Shown piece after piece: positions 17,779 through 25,716 of a stretch of DNA of 43,003 nucleotides. This DNA is from a bacterium (GTDB lineage Bacteria > Bdellovibrionota_B > Oligoflexia > Silvanigrellales > Silvanigrellaceae), in the NCBI GenBank assembly GCA_009918675.1, contig RGDM01000024.1:1-43003 (forward strand), written 5' to 3'. The notes under the pieces were generated by a model that made no database searches, was not told the origin of the DNA, and saw only the letters and a list, made by a program, of their open reading frames with translations. The translations under genes were made by a program, and so were the position numbers. Positions within the stretch are counted from its first letter, which is position 1. Each line of letters starts with the position of its first letter.

Positions 17779-18663
17779 ATGACAAATACGCAAAACCAAC
17801 TCAAAGACCGCATCTGTGTCGTGACGGGCGCAAATTCAGGTATTGGCAAAGAAACTGCGCTTGGATTGGCGCGCATGGGTGCAACTGTTGTGATGGTCTG
17901 CCGCGATCGTTCTAGAGGTGAGGTCGCAGTTGCGGAGGTTAAAAAAGTATCCGGCAGCAAAACGGTCTCGCTGTTGACTGCCGACCTCACTCAAAAAGCG
18001 GATATGATCACCCTCCATGCCGATGTGAAAGACAAATTCGGGCACGTGAACGTGCTGGTGAATAACGCGGGGGCGATCTTTGGTGAACGCAAAACCACCG
18101 ACGATGGACTTGAACTCACCTTTGCTACCAACCATCTCAATTATTTTATGATGAGCCACCTTTTTCTTGATTTGCTAAAAAAAGGCGCAACCGAAAGAAA
18201 GGCCATTTCAAGAATCGTGAACGTCGCTTCCGAGGCACACAGGCAGATTCGCAGTGAAACATTTGATTGGCAGTGCGAAAATGGCCCGTTCAATCCCATG
18301 TATGTCTATGGCTTAAGTAAACTTGCAAATATTCTTTTCACGCAAGAGCTTGCGGCGCGGCTAAACCCAAACGAAATCACCGTCAATTGTCTCCATCCGG
18401 GAGTCGTTCGCACCGGCTTTGGAACCCAGTCCGACTGGGGACTTCTCGGAGCTTTGTTCAATATGGCCAGGCCATTTTTCCTCACCCCAGAAAAGGGCGC
18501 ACGCACTTCGCTGTATTTGGCGTCTGAAGCAACAATCTCACAGCTCACCGGCAAATATTTTTCAAATTGTGCAGAAAAAAAGCCCTCGTCGCTCGCGCGG
18601 AGCGAAAAGATGGCAAAAAATTTATGGGAAACAAGCGTAAGAATTTCTGGATTGGGTAGTTGA
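17779..18663 (+). CDS. Short-chain dehydrogenase/reductase
   Basis: A 294-residue SDR oxidoreductase. The frame stays open far upstream through the sbcD region, but the real start is the ATG at 17779, with GAGG six bases before it and the cofactor motif VVTGANSGIGKETALG right after. Further hallmarks: NVLVNNAGAIFG, the Ser of VNVASEAH and the catalytic YGLSKLAN (Tyr-x-x-x-Lys). The pattern with Arg after the Gly-rich loop (CRDRSRGE) favours NADPH, as in the retinol dehydrogenase/WW-domain-oxidoreductase-like group. Substrate unknown. It is a single-gene unit. Confidence 0.93.
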   Translation: MTNTQNQLKDRICVVTGANSGIGKETALGLARMGATVVMVCRDRSRGEVAVAEVKKVSGSKTVSLLTADLTQKADMITLHADVKDKFGHVNVLVNNAGAIFGERKTTDDGLELTFATNHLNYFMMSHLFLDLLKKGATERKAISRIVNVASEAHRQIRSETFDWQCENGPFNPMYVYGLSKLANILFTQELAARLNPNEITVNCLHPGVVRTGFGTQSDWGLLGALFNMARPFFLTPEKGARTSLYLASEATISQLTGKYFSNCAEKKPSSLARSEKMAKNLWETSVRISGLGS

Positions 18664-18681
18664 TTCTTCGAGAGCACTGAA

Positions 18682-18710
18682 TGCAGATTTGCCTCGTAGA
18701 AAAATCTGCA
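18682..18710. terminator. Possible bidirectional hairpin between converging genes
   Basis: TGCAGATTT (18682-18690) and AAATCTGCA (18702-18710) form a 9-bp stem with an 11-base loop, in the 82-base gap between the SDR gene and the thioredoxin-like gene. T-tails are weak in both directions, so termination is plausible rather than certain. Confidence 0.45.
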
Positions 18711-18745
18711 GAGTTCTTGAATGAGTCGAAACCTGCAAATCTGTT

Positions 18746-19123
18746 TTATTTTTCAAGAGCGATTATGTCGTCCCATCCCAGCAAGCGGGTTGCTGGCACA
18801 ACCCGAATGCCGAGCCTTTTCACCAGACCAGCTTCCATAAAACAGGCATTCTGCACTGCCAGCTTATTCACAACCCGCTCGATCCGTTCGCGTGAATCGA
18901 AGGCACCGACAACAACTGCAGAGTTATTTTTCAGAGTCTTGAGATGAACCGCGCAATCGCTACACCACGACGAGAAAAACACCAACTCGAGTTTTTTCGC
19001 TTTGTGCGGGTTGATCAATTTCTTGAGTGTTTCAACTTTTAGATCAGGACACGCTGCCGCGCTGGCCAAAGCGGGCCACAACAAAGACGCAAGCAAGAAT
19101 GCAAAAGACTTACGGCACTTCAA
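18746..19123 (-). CDS. Small exported thioredoxin-like protein
   Basis: A 125-residue protein with a signal peptide (basic start KCRKSF, hydrophobic FAFLLASLLWPALASA, likely cleavage after ASA or AAA). The mature part contains LVFFSSWCSDC, a thioredoxin-type Cys-Ser-Asp-Cys redox motif, and a later IRVVPATRLL where thioredoxins have the cis-proline loop. It should act as a periplasmic thiol-disulfide protein, but its partner is unknown. The start is TTG at 19123, overlapping by 14 bases the end of a short reading frame that follows the deacylase gene, which suggests translational coupling. No clear Shine-Dalgarno is present. Confidence 0.75.
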   Translation of the reverse strand: MKCRKSFAFLLASLLWPALASAAACPDLKVETLKKLINPHKAKKLELVFFSSWCSDCAVHLKTLKNNSAVVVGAFDSRERIERVVNKLAVQNACFMEAGLVKRLGIRVVPATRLLGWDDIIALEK

Positions 19124-19217
19124 CGGGAATCTCGAGTTCTTCGGTTGTGTTGTTGACCTTCGCCTTGACGCGCAGCTGCCAAGGTCCGCTCATTGTAAAA
19201 AAAGAGCATCGCTTCAT
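19110..19217 (-). pseudogene. 35-codon remnant resembling the end of a YtkA-like domain
   Basis: The frame starts with ATG overlapping the stop of the deacylase gene (ATGA) and ends at TAA 19110-19112. Its translation contains FTMSGPWQLRVKAKV and ends in EIPVEVP. This looks like the last beta-strands of a YtkA/FixH-like domain ('M-x-G-x-W-x-V-x-V', then a final strand), with the rest of the domain absent. It may therefore be the leftover of a deleted gene, kept because it couples translation of the two flanking genes. The family assignment rests on a short pattern and is tentative. Confidence 0.4.
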
Positions 19218-20236
19218 CCGAAAATTCTCCGCGGCAAAATATCTAACAAAAAACCTGCATGGACGCGCCAATTTTCAGGCCCATATCCACCTGCCATCAC
19301 GTAAGCCTGCGGCACTCCGCGCTCTTGCAACCAATCATGAACAAGCCGCGTGCGATCCACACACTGCTCGAGACTCAGCTGCATTAGCTTGGCACTTTGC
19401 AGCACATCCTTTTCAAAAGGATCGCTGCCATCAACCACCAAAGCCAGATCTGGCAAGCGTCCGCCAGCGCACACTTCAAGTTGTTGCAAGCCGTGACGCA
19501 ACAGCTCTAGGTAGGCCGACTCTGCTCCAATAGGAACCGGAATATCGACCGTGCTGGGCCAAAAGCAACGCTTCAATTGCCCCTGATCATCCAAAGGCGA
19601 CTCATCTAGTGGCCAGCCCTCTTGCATATGAATGCTGAGTGTCAGCACCGACGGATCTGCTATGGTGATTTCTGCCGTGCCGTCGCCTTTATGCGCATCC
19701 AGATCAATCACCCAAACGGTTTTGACCTGTCCTCGTGCCTGCAATTCACGCACTGCGATAAGCAGATCATGAACGAGGCAAAAACCACGCCCTCCGGTGG
19801 TCATTGCGTGGTGAGCACCACCTCCTAAGAAATAACAAAAGCCTTGCGCGAGTGCAGTCTCACATGCAACCAATGTTCCTGCCGCGTGCGCTAAACGCTT
19901 TTCAACCAACTCGCTGAGCGGACGATTGTTTTCATGCTCAACAAATCGTTCATTGAAGTGGCCACCCGAGTCGATAAATTCAAAAACTTCACCCATGACA
20001 CGCAAAGGGTTTTCCGACAGCAAGGCCTCAACGTAACTTTGCGTGTGCACGCGAAGAAGCTGCTCTCGGCTCAATGGCTTGGTATTGGCCGTGAGCAACC
20101 ATTTGTCTTTGCACTGCGAGAGTTTTGCATGCTGCTCCAACGCTTCGAGTGTCTTTGTGTAACGTTCGGCAAGCAGCGGAATCTGGATTCCGTAATCTTG
20201 TAAGCGGGCATTTGAGTTTTCAATCGAGAGAATCAC
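19214..20236 (-). CDS. Histone-deacetylase-family zinc deacylase
   Basis: A 340-residue member of the arginase/deacetylase fold. Active-site elements: GGGAHHAM (tandem His), DLDAHKGDG (metal Asp and His), DGSDPFEKD (second metal Asp) and AGGYG (transition-state Tyr position). Bacterial members remove acyl groups from polyamines, acetoin-pathway proteins or other small substrates; the substrate here is unknown. The GTG start has only a weak A/G-rich site upstream. The gene begins 12 bases after the stop of the ceramidase-like gene, so the two are probably one operon, continuing into the thioredoxin-like gene. Confidence 0.92.
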   Translation of the reverse strand: MILSIENSNARLQDYGIQIPLLAERYTKTLEALEQHAKLSQCKDKWLLTANTKPLSREQLLRVHTQSYVEALLSENPLRVMGEVFEFIDSGGHFNERFVEHENNRPLSELVEKRLAHAAGTLVACETALAQGFCYFLGGGAHHAMTTGGRGFCLVHDLLIAVRELQARGQVKTVWVIDLDAHKGDGTAEITIADPSVLTLSIHMQEGWPLDESPLDDQGQLKRCFWPSTVDIPVPIGAESAYLELLRHGLQQLEVCAGGRLPDLALVVDGSDPFEKDVLQSAKLMQLSLEQCVDRTRLVHDWLQERGVPQAYVMAGGYGPENWRVHAGFLLDILPRRIFG

Positions 20237-20248
20237 AAGAGTTTTCTT

Positions 20249-21706
20249 TCAAAATTCAATTTCATCATCGAAGCTACGACAGTCTTTGCTTTGTAAGGCT
20301 TTGCTTTCGCCTTCAAGTAAAATTCCTTCTGCATTTTTGAAGACAGACAAGCCCGTCCAATACTTTAATTCCGAGTTTTTATAATCATCGGGATCAACAA
20401 AATAACCCAACCACTCCTGCCCGAGCCCCATCCACACAGGTCTGCGCCCCGCATAAACCGAAGGATCAATTTTGCGAATGACTTTTGGAAATGCCTCACC
20501 AGGAATTGACGTAAAGACTAAAGGACCAACTGAGATAGCCGTCACACGGGTTGCAATCTCGCCATGCTTGATGCGTGTTTCTACCGCTTTGAGTTCGCCC
20601 GCGAGTTTGAAAAGAAAATTATCAACCGGAAACTTCACTGGCACATGACAAACATTGATCCCGCTGCTGGCAAAATCGGGCATCGAAACTTCAGGAGAAC
20701 TCAGAACAGCATCTGCCAATCGAGCGCCAACGGTCGAAACGATGCGGTAGCCATCTTTAACATCTGGGTCGTGGCTTCCATTTGGAAAGAGGTCGGCAAT
20801 CAACGTCGGGTCATCGGCTTTTGGGATGAGCGGATAAACCTTACCAAGAGCACCATTGACATAAACGTGCGGCACGCGGGCAAGTTTCTGGCTCAACGTT
20901 TCACGGTAGGCGCCAATATAGTCCGAAGACAGTGCGTTGTTTTCCATTCCTAGAACAGTGGGATGTGCCGACCATTGGGTGAATGTCCCAAGCAACTGGC
21001 CGTCTTCCAATCCATAAAATCCAAGCCACAGAAAATCATCGTTTACATCAAATGAATTTCGCGCTGCAGAGGAGTCGTTGGCGTGACGCCCGACCCGACT
21101 GCTCACTTTGGCCTTTTCTCGCTTCGCAAATGCCTCGCGCACAGCTTGCACTGTTGCTGTTTCGAGTTGCGCACTGTAACGCGAGTCGCGTCCCGTGCGC
21201 GGAATCGAACCCCACAAACCAAGTGTATCGGGTGAATGGTGTGTGTGCGTCGCAGAAATAATAATTTCAATTTTGCTATCAACACTTTCACGCACAGCCT
21301 TTTCAATGCGCTCAATTTGGGTGCCCGACAAACCCACCGCATCCAAACTCACCAGCGCAGCGAGTTGGCCCTGCGCTGATTCAATGACAACAGCACTTGC
21401 ATAAAGTGGATCGTGAATCCCTTCTGAACTGAGGCGGGGCGTTTTCAAAACGTACGTTCCATATCCGCCCATCGGAAGAATGTCGCGGGTGGCGATATTG
21501 ATTTGCGAAAACCCAACGCGCAGCTGACTCATTTGAATGTCACTTGCAGCGCTGTTGGTGGGTTTGCTTTGAGCGAATGCAGAAGACACAAAAGCAAACA
21601 GCGAAACGAACAAAAGGCCACGTCGATGCCAGCCACCCTGGCTTCTGGCATATTGAATGCGTTCAGGTATGCTGCTTGGCAGATTCACATTCCGGGAGAA
21701 CCACAT
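20249..21706 (-). CDS. Exported neutral/alkaline ceramidase-family protein (paralog A)
   Basis: A 485-residue protein with a long N-region and a signal sequence (RRGLLFVSLFAFVSSAFA). It matches the N-terminal domain of neutral/alkaline ceramidases: GFSQINIATRDILPMGGYG, ISATHTHHSPD (first zinc His), WSAHPTVLG (second zinc His), SIPGEAFPK (zinc Glu) and the Tyr of LGYFVDPDDY. The segment equal to the ceramidase Gly-Asp-Val-Ser-Pro-Asn motif reads NGALGKVYPL, so the nucleophilic Ser is missing. It may still be a zinc hydrolase acting on another amide or ester. The ATG at 21706 has GAGGA nine bases upstream; GTG at 21688 is an alternative. Its start codon directly abuts that of the divergent paralog. 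Confidence 0.88.
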   Translation of the reverse strand: MWFSRNVNLPSSIPERIQYARSQGGWHRRGLLFVSLFAFVSSAFAQSKPTNSAASDIQMSQLRVGFSQINIATRDILPMGGYGTYVLKTPRLSSEGIHDPLYASAVVIESAQGQLAALVSLDAVGLSGTQIERIEKAVRESVDSKIEIIISATHTHHSPDTLGLWGSIPRTGRDSRYSAQLETATVQAVREAFAKREKAKVSSRVGRHANDSSAARNSFDVNDDFLWLGFYGLEDGQLLGTFTQWSAHPTVLGMENNALSSDYIGAYRETLSQKLARVPHVYVNGALGKVYPLIPKADDPTLIADLFPNGSHDPDVKDGYRIVSTVGARLADAVLSSPEVSMPDFASSGINVCHVPVKFPVDNFLFKLAGELKAVETRIKHGEIATRVTAISVGPLVFTSIPGEAFPKVIRKIDPSVYAGRRPVWMGLGQEWLGYFVDPDDYKNSELKYWTGLSVFKNAEGILLEGESKALQSKDCRSFDDEIEF

Positions 21707-23197
21707 ATGTTCCGTTCCTCGTCTTTTGTGCAACGGCTGAAGGAAGTAACAAAACTCTCTGGATTTGTCGCTACAAGCTTTTCCGCACTTGTCGGCGCAG
21801 GCTTAAGCATATCATGGCAACAGCCAGCCATCGCCAATGAACCATCATTTTCTGCTGGTTTTGCTCGCGAAAGCATCACTCCTGACGTCAATGATGCGAA
21901 ACATCCGATTTGGATCGCCGGCTTTGGTCAGAAGCGACAAGCCCGCTCCGTGCACGACAACTTATTTGCCAGTGCAATTGCGATTTCTGATGGCACCCGC
22001 AGGGGAGTGATGCTTGCCCTCGATGTTATCGGCTTTATGTACAATGACATAGCTGACATTCGCGAAGTCGTTCAAAAGGAACTCAATCTCGATTTCGTCA
22101 TCGTCTCGTCCACGCACACGCACGAAGGTCCCGACTTGATTGGAATCTGGGGACCAAGCTTTTTCAAAACTGGAGTTGATGCGCAGTATCTTCAGCTCGT
22201 CAAACAGCAATCACTGAAAGCCATCCGCACGGCCGTGGCTCGCCTCGAACCTGTGCGTATTCAACGCATGGAGCTAACAAACGTTGGAGCAGACGTGGTG
22301 GTTGACACCCGCATGCCACAAGTCTTTGATAACAATGTGCGGGTTTTGCACTTTCGCGGCAGCAACGACAACCAAACAAAAGGCATGCTTGTCACTTGGG
22401 CCAATCATCCGGAAGTTCTTTGGAATGCCAACACGGCCATTACCTCGGATTTCGTTCATTACGTCCGCGACGGCATTGAAAATGGCATCCGCTACGACGC
22501 AACAACACTCCATCCAGGATTGGGTGGTCAGGTGGTTTATATCAACGGCGCCGTGGGCGGGCTGATGACCACTCTTGATTCAACCCCGGTGGTTGATTCT
22601 TTTTTGCATCAAACCCTTGTTACACCAAGCTTTGAAAAAGCCCGCACTGTTGGCTACCGAGTTGCAGACGCTGTGCTGACCGGAATTTCCAACGGACAAG
22701 AAACAGATCTTTCAGGTTCAACACTCAGCTGGACTTCCAAATCACTGCTTTTGCCTGTCGATAATATTAAATTTCGCGCCGCAGCTTTGCTAAAAATTAT
22801 CCGTCGTAAATTCGAAGCAGGATTCAAAACCCGCAGTGAAGTGGGTTTGCTGCGCTTGGGAGACACCTGGATAGGTACCATTCCGGGCGAACTTTATCCG
22901 GAGATCGCAAACGGCGGAATTGAAACTCCTGCTGAAGGCGATTTCAAACTCAGCACTCCTGTTGAAGTTCCGCCTTTACGTCAGTCGATGAAGGGGCAAA
23001 TGAATATGCTGCTGTGTCTTACCAATGACCAAATTGGTTACATTGTCCCTCGCAGTCAGTGGGATGAAAAAGCACCTTTTGCTTACGGCGAAAAGAGCGC
23101 TCCGTATGGTGAAGAAAATTCATTGGGGCCGAATACAGCACCCATGATTCACAAGGCATTAACCGAGATTTTTACAGCCGCAGAAACTAACGAATGA
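21707..23197 (+). CDS. Exported neutral/alkaline ceramidase-family protein (paralog B)
   Basis: A 496-residue paralog of the protein encoded to its left. ATG 21707 has GGGAG seven to eight bases upstream, which supports it over the longer open frame. Signal peptide: FVATSFSALVGAGLSISWQQPAIA. Family motifs: SAGFARESITPDVND, VSSTHTHEGPDLIG, TWANHPEVLWN, TIPGELYPE and IGYIVPRSQW, i.e. the zinc His, His, Glu and Tyr positions. The region of the catalytic Ser reads NGAVGGLMTT, so that Ser is absent here too. Probably periplasmic or secreted. The downstream phytase-like lipoprotein starts 20 bases after the stop, suggesting joint expression. Confidence 0.9.
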   Translation: MFRSSSFVQRLKEVTKLSGFVATSFSALVGAGLSISWQQPAIANEPSFSAGFARESITPDVNDAKHPIWIAGFGQKRQARSVHDNLFASAIAISDGTRRGVMLALDVIGFMYNDIADIREVVQKELNLDFVIVSSTHTHEGPDLIGIWGPSFFKTGVDAQYLQLVKQQSLKAIRTAVARLEPVRIQRMELTNVGADVVVDTRMPQVFDNNVRVLHFRGSNDNQTKGMLVTWANHPEVLWNANTAITSDFVHYVRDGIENGIRYDATTLHPGLGGQVVYINGAVGGLMTTLDSTPVVDSFLHQTLVTPSFEKARTVGYRVADAVLTGISNGQETDLSGSTLSWTSKSLLLPVDNIKFRAAALLKIIRRKFEAGFKTRSEVGLLRLGDTWIGTIPGELYPEIANGGIETPAEGDFKLSTPVEVPPLRQSMKGQMNMLLCLTNDQIGYIVPRSQWDEKAPFAYGEKSAPYGEENSLGPNTAPMIHKALTEIFTAAETNE

Positions 23198-23217
23198 AAA
23201 ATAATCACGGACATGAC

Positions 23218-24645
23218 ATGAAACTAAAAGCATTCGCAACATCGATTCTTTCCCTCTGTGGTGCGTGTGTCTCAGCGCCTTCGCAGAATGAAAATTCTCA
23301 GCCGCAGGTCAATAATTCTTCTCCACAAGCAAAAGTGTCTGCAGACGCTGTTAAAGGCGCGCTCGATCTTCCATTGAATGAAAAGACTCTCCCCGCGCAG
23401 GTGCGGGTCAAAACTTTCGCATTCAAGCACCGCAGCCCTGTCGGTACAGTGTTTTATCCAAAAAAGTTTTCCTTCAGCGAAGGCGGCTGGAGCGCTGCAA
23501 GTCGAGTAGAGAAGACTCCTGGGAATTTTGCCGCCAATGAGATTTGGACGGTCAATGATCGTGGCCTAAACCTCTATCTCGAAGCCAAAGACTCCAAAGG
23601 CAATGTCAAATTCAAAGATGGTGATCGCTATTTTCCCGTTCCTGCATTCAATCAATCGATTTTTCGCCTGCAGCTGAAAGACAACGGCGAAGGTGAGATT
23701 GTTGAACAGATTGGCTTGAAATATCTTGGCGCACCCACCAACGGATTGCCTTCTTCACTTTTAGAACTTGCCACCGGCGAGCATGGCTATGGATTCAAAC
23801 CAGCCAAGGGTCCATTCTTCAGCCTCACGCGGACCCCGCGCGGATTCGACTTCGAAGGGCTTGCTCAAACTTTCAATGCCGAAGGCAAACCTGAATTTTG
23901 GCTCGTCGAAGAATATGGCCCTTCCATTTTGCGCTCCGATGCACAGGGCAATATCAACCAGCGCTGGAGCCCATCGAAACAGGCTGATATTGAAGCTCAC
24001 TCACTTCCTTGGGTGCTCCGTCATCGTGCCGACAATCGCGGATTTGAAGGACTCACCGTCAGCGGTCGCTATGTCTTGGCGGCGTTACAGTCCCCCCTCG
24101 ATGCAAAAGGCGGGGCTTCGGGTGAAAAAGGCCACGGCAACAAAGACACTCCAATCCACCGCATCGTCAGAATCAACCGCGACAATGGCAGCGTTGAACA
24201 ATTCGCATACAATCACAGCGAGAAGGCGGCGCTTGGAATCAAACATAAGGATGTTAAAATAGGGGATCTTGCAGCACTGGACACCTCTGGCAATCGCTTT
24301 TTGATTCTTGAACACTCCAACAGCCGCAAGCACCTGGTCTTGATCGAAGCGGTCATCAACGAGACAACAACCCGCTTGGGCAACAGCGTCGGTTATGAAT
24401 CCGGAAAATTGCCATACAAGCCATTGGAAAGTCGGGTGATAGCAGACTTGGCTCCGCTGCTGGTGGGGCTCGAGCTTCCGGAAAAAGCGGAAGGAATTAC
24501 GTTTTTCAACAGCAACACGCTTGTGATTGTATTCGACGATGATTTTTGTGTGGACGCAGCTCTTGCCGACAAACCTGCCGCAAAAGAGTGCGAAAATTTA
24601 GCAGTGACGATTGAGTTCCCCACTCCGCTCTTTGCCTCTAATTGA
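23218..24645 (+). CDS. Lipoprotein with phytase-like esterase domain
   Basis: About 475 residues from the ATG at 23218, which gives a standard lipoprotein signal (MKLKAFATSILSLCGAC) and has GGA seven bases upstream; an earlier in-frame ATG at 23194 overlaps the previous stop but lacks a ribosome site. The body fits the 'esterase-like activity of phytase' beta-propeller family: FDFEGLAQTF, WLVEEYGPSILR, RGFEGLTVSGRYVLAALQSPLD, FLILEHSN and KAEGITFFNSNTLVIVFDDDF. Members are envelope proteins found in phosphate-ester and lipid metabolism, but few are characterised. It closely follows the ceramidase-like gene, suggesting the two act on related external substrates. Confidence 0.85.
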   Translation: MKLKAFATSILSLCGACVSAPSQNENSQPQVNNSSPQAKVSADAVKGALDLPLNEKTLPAQVRVKTFAFKHRSPVGTVFYPKKFSFSEGGWSAASRVEKTPGNFAANEIWTVNDRGLNLYLEAKDSKGNVKFKDGDRYFPVPAFNQSIFRLQLKDNGEGEIVEQIGLKYLGAPTNGLPSSLLELATGEHGYGFKPAKGPFFSLTRTPRGFDFEGLAQTFNAEGKPEFWLVEEYGPSILRSDAQGNINQRWSPSKQADIEAHSLPWVLRHRADNRGFEGLTVSGRYVLAALQSPLDAKGGASGEKGHGNKDTPIHRIVRINRDNGSVEQFAYNHSEKAALGIKHKDVKIGDLAALDTSGNRFLILEHSNSRKHLVLIEAVINETTTRLGNSVGYESGKLPYKPLESRVIADLAPLLVGLELPEKAEGITFFNSNTLVIVFDDDFCVDAALADKPAAKECENLAVTIEFPTPLFASN

Positions 24646-24676
24646 GACACTTTTAAACTCTGAGATATGTGACAAA

Positions 24677-24696
24677 GCCTAGCAAATTTGTTAGGC
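24677..24696. promoter_or_regulatory. 20-bp near-perfect palindrome upstream of glutaredoxin gene
   Basis: GCCTAGCAAATTTGTTAGGC is symmetric except for one base pair and has no loop, with CAAATTTG at its centre. It lies 28 bases before the glutaredoxin ATG. The lack of a T-run argues against a terminator; a dimeric-repressor operator is the more likely reading. No regulator is identified. Confidence 0.45.
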
Positions 24697-24724
24697 AACC
24701 GCAGCTTTGAGGTGAGGTTTCCAA

Positions 24725-24988
24725 ATGAAAAAGGTCACCGTGTATTCGACACGTGCTTGTCCGTACTGTGTCGCAGCGAAAACCCTGCTGACCAACCTTC
24801 AAATTGGTTATGAAGAAGTTTTTCTCGACAATCAACCCGAGCTTTGGAGTCGGCTGACTTCTGAAAACAATGGTTGGCGCACCGTGCCAATGATCTTTGT
24901 TGGTAGCGAATTTTTGGGTGGTTACACTGACATCAAGTCGTTGCACGACTCCGGACAGTTGCTGCCGAAAATCTACTCGCCGGTTTGA
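24725..24988 (+). CDS. grxC: Glutaredoxin
   Basis: An 87-residue glutaredoxin that reduces disulfides and glutathione-mixed disulfides using glutathione. The dithiol active site CPYC is at residues 12-15 (TRACPYCVAAKTLL), the cis-proline is in WRTVPMIFVG, and the glutathione-binding loop is GGYTDIKSLHDSG. Size matches GrxC-type proteins. GAGG stands seven bases before the ATG. It is separated by 79 bases from the phytase-like gene and followed immediately by the LptE-like gene. Confidence 0.95.
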   Translation: MKKVTVYSTRACPYCVAAKTLLTNLQIGYEEVFLDNQPELWSRLTSENNGWRTVPMIFVGSEFLGGYTDIKSLHDSGQLLPKIYSPV

Positions 24989-24996
24989 GGAACGTC

Positions 24997-25701
24997 GTGG
25001 TGCCCATGGCTCGAAACACAACAACCTCTGATGCCGTCTGTGCTCGCATCGGGGCCGCTCTCGCTGTGTCGCTCGGATTATTCAGTTTGTGTCTGCAAGC
25101 ATGCGTATATCGCCTGGCCAACAAAGAACGTGTGTTAAATGCTCAGCCGCGAACTTTGTTTGTTTCGGCTATCGATGATTCTTCATCGCATGCCGGACAA
25201 GCCGCAAAACTTATGGCTGCGCTCAAGCGAATTCTAACCCAAGACCGTGCCTTTATTCTCACCGATTTGAAAACGGCTCGCTGGGGTATTGAGGTGCATA
25301 TTATCAGTTCTGGACGCTCCATCTCGCGGGTTGAAAAATGCGATCAAGGAAATGAAATTCTTGCCAGCGGAGCTGTTCCTTGTCAGCGCGTGGCTCTCGA
25401 AGGAAAATTACCTGATATCTCGGCGGAAGAAGAAATCGCGACCCTTGTGGTGAGTGCGCGAGCCATAGACCTACAAAACGGCGCAGTTCTGTTTCAAAAT
25501 CAATTAAACAATCTAACAACCGCCCCCTATCCAGTCGTTGGCGATGGATCGGTTCGCGCTTCGCTCAGTGCAAAGCAAGATCTTCATGTGATGCGCTATT
25601 TGGAAAACAGTGAAGCTGCGATTGAATCACTGGCACAAACCGCAGCCCAACGTATCTACGAACAACTTGTTGCTATTCCACCTTCAGCACCCAATTTGTA
25701 A
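24997..25701 (+). CDS. LptE-like outer-membrane lipoprotein
   Basis: About 234 residues. The GTG at 24997 has GAGG six bases upstream, so I prefer it to the TTG that overlaps the glutaredoxin stop; ATG 25006 is also possible. The signal ends in LCLQAC, a lipobox, followed by VYRLANKERVLNAQPRTLFV and IDDSSSHAGQAAKLMAALKRIL. This 'C-x-Y-R-L ... alpha-beta with a helix of A/L' layout is typical of LptE, which plugs the LptD barrel for lipopolysaccharide insertion. Sequence conservation in LptE is low, so this is a fold-level call. Its place between glutaredoxin and transketolase is not the usual leuS-holA context. Confidence 0.6.
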   Translation: MVPMARNTTTSDAVCARIGAALAVSLGLFSLCLQACVYRLANKERVLNAQPRTLFVSAIDDSSSHAGQAAKLMAALKRILTQDRAFILTDLKTARWGIEVHIISSGRSISRVEKCDQGNEILASGAVPCQRVALEGKLPDISAEEEIATLVVSARAIDLQNGAVLFQNQLNNLTTAPYPVVGDGSVRASLSAKQDLHVMRYLENSEAAIESLAQTAAQRIYEQLVAIPPSAPNL

Positions 25702-25716
25702 TTGACAGGAGTGTCC

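Noticed and set aside
21503..21706. Longer N-terminus for ceramidase-like paralog B
   Set aside because: The extension is antisense to paralog A's signal region and lacks a ribosome site, whereas ATG 21707 has GGGAG and leads into a signal peptide.
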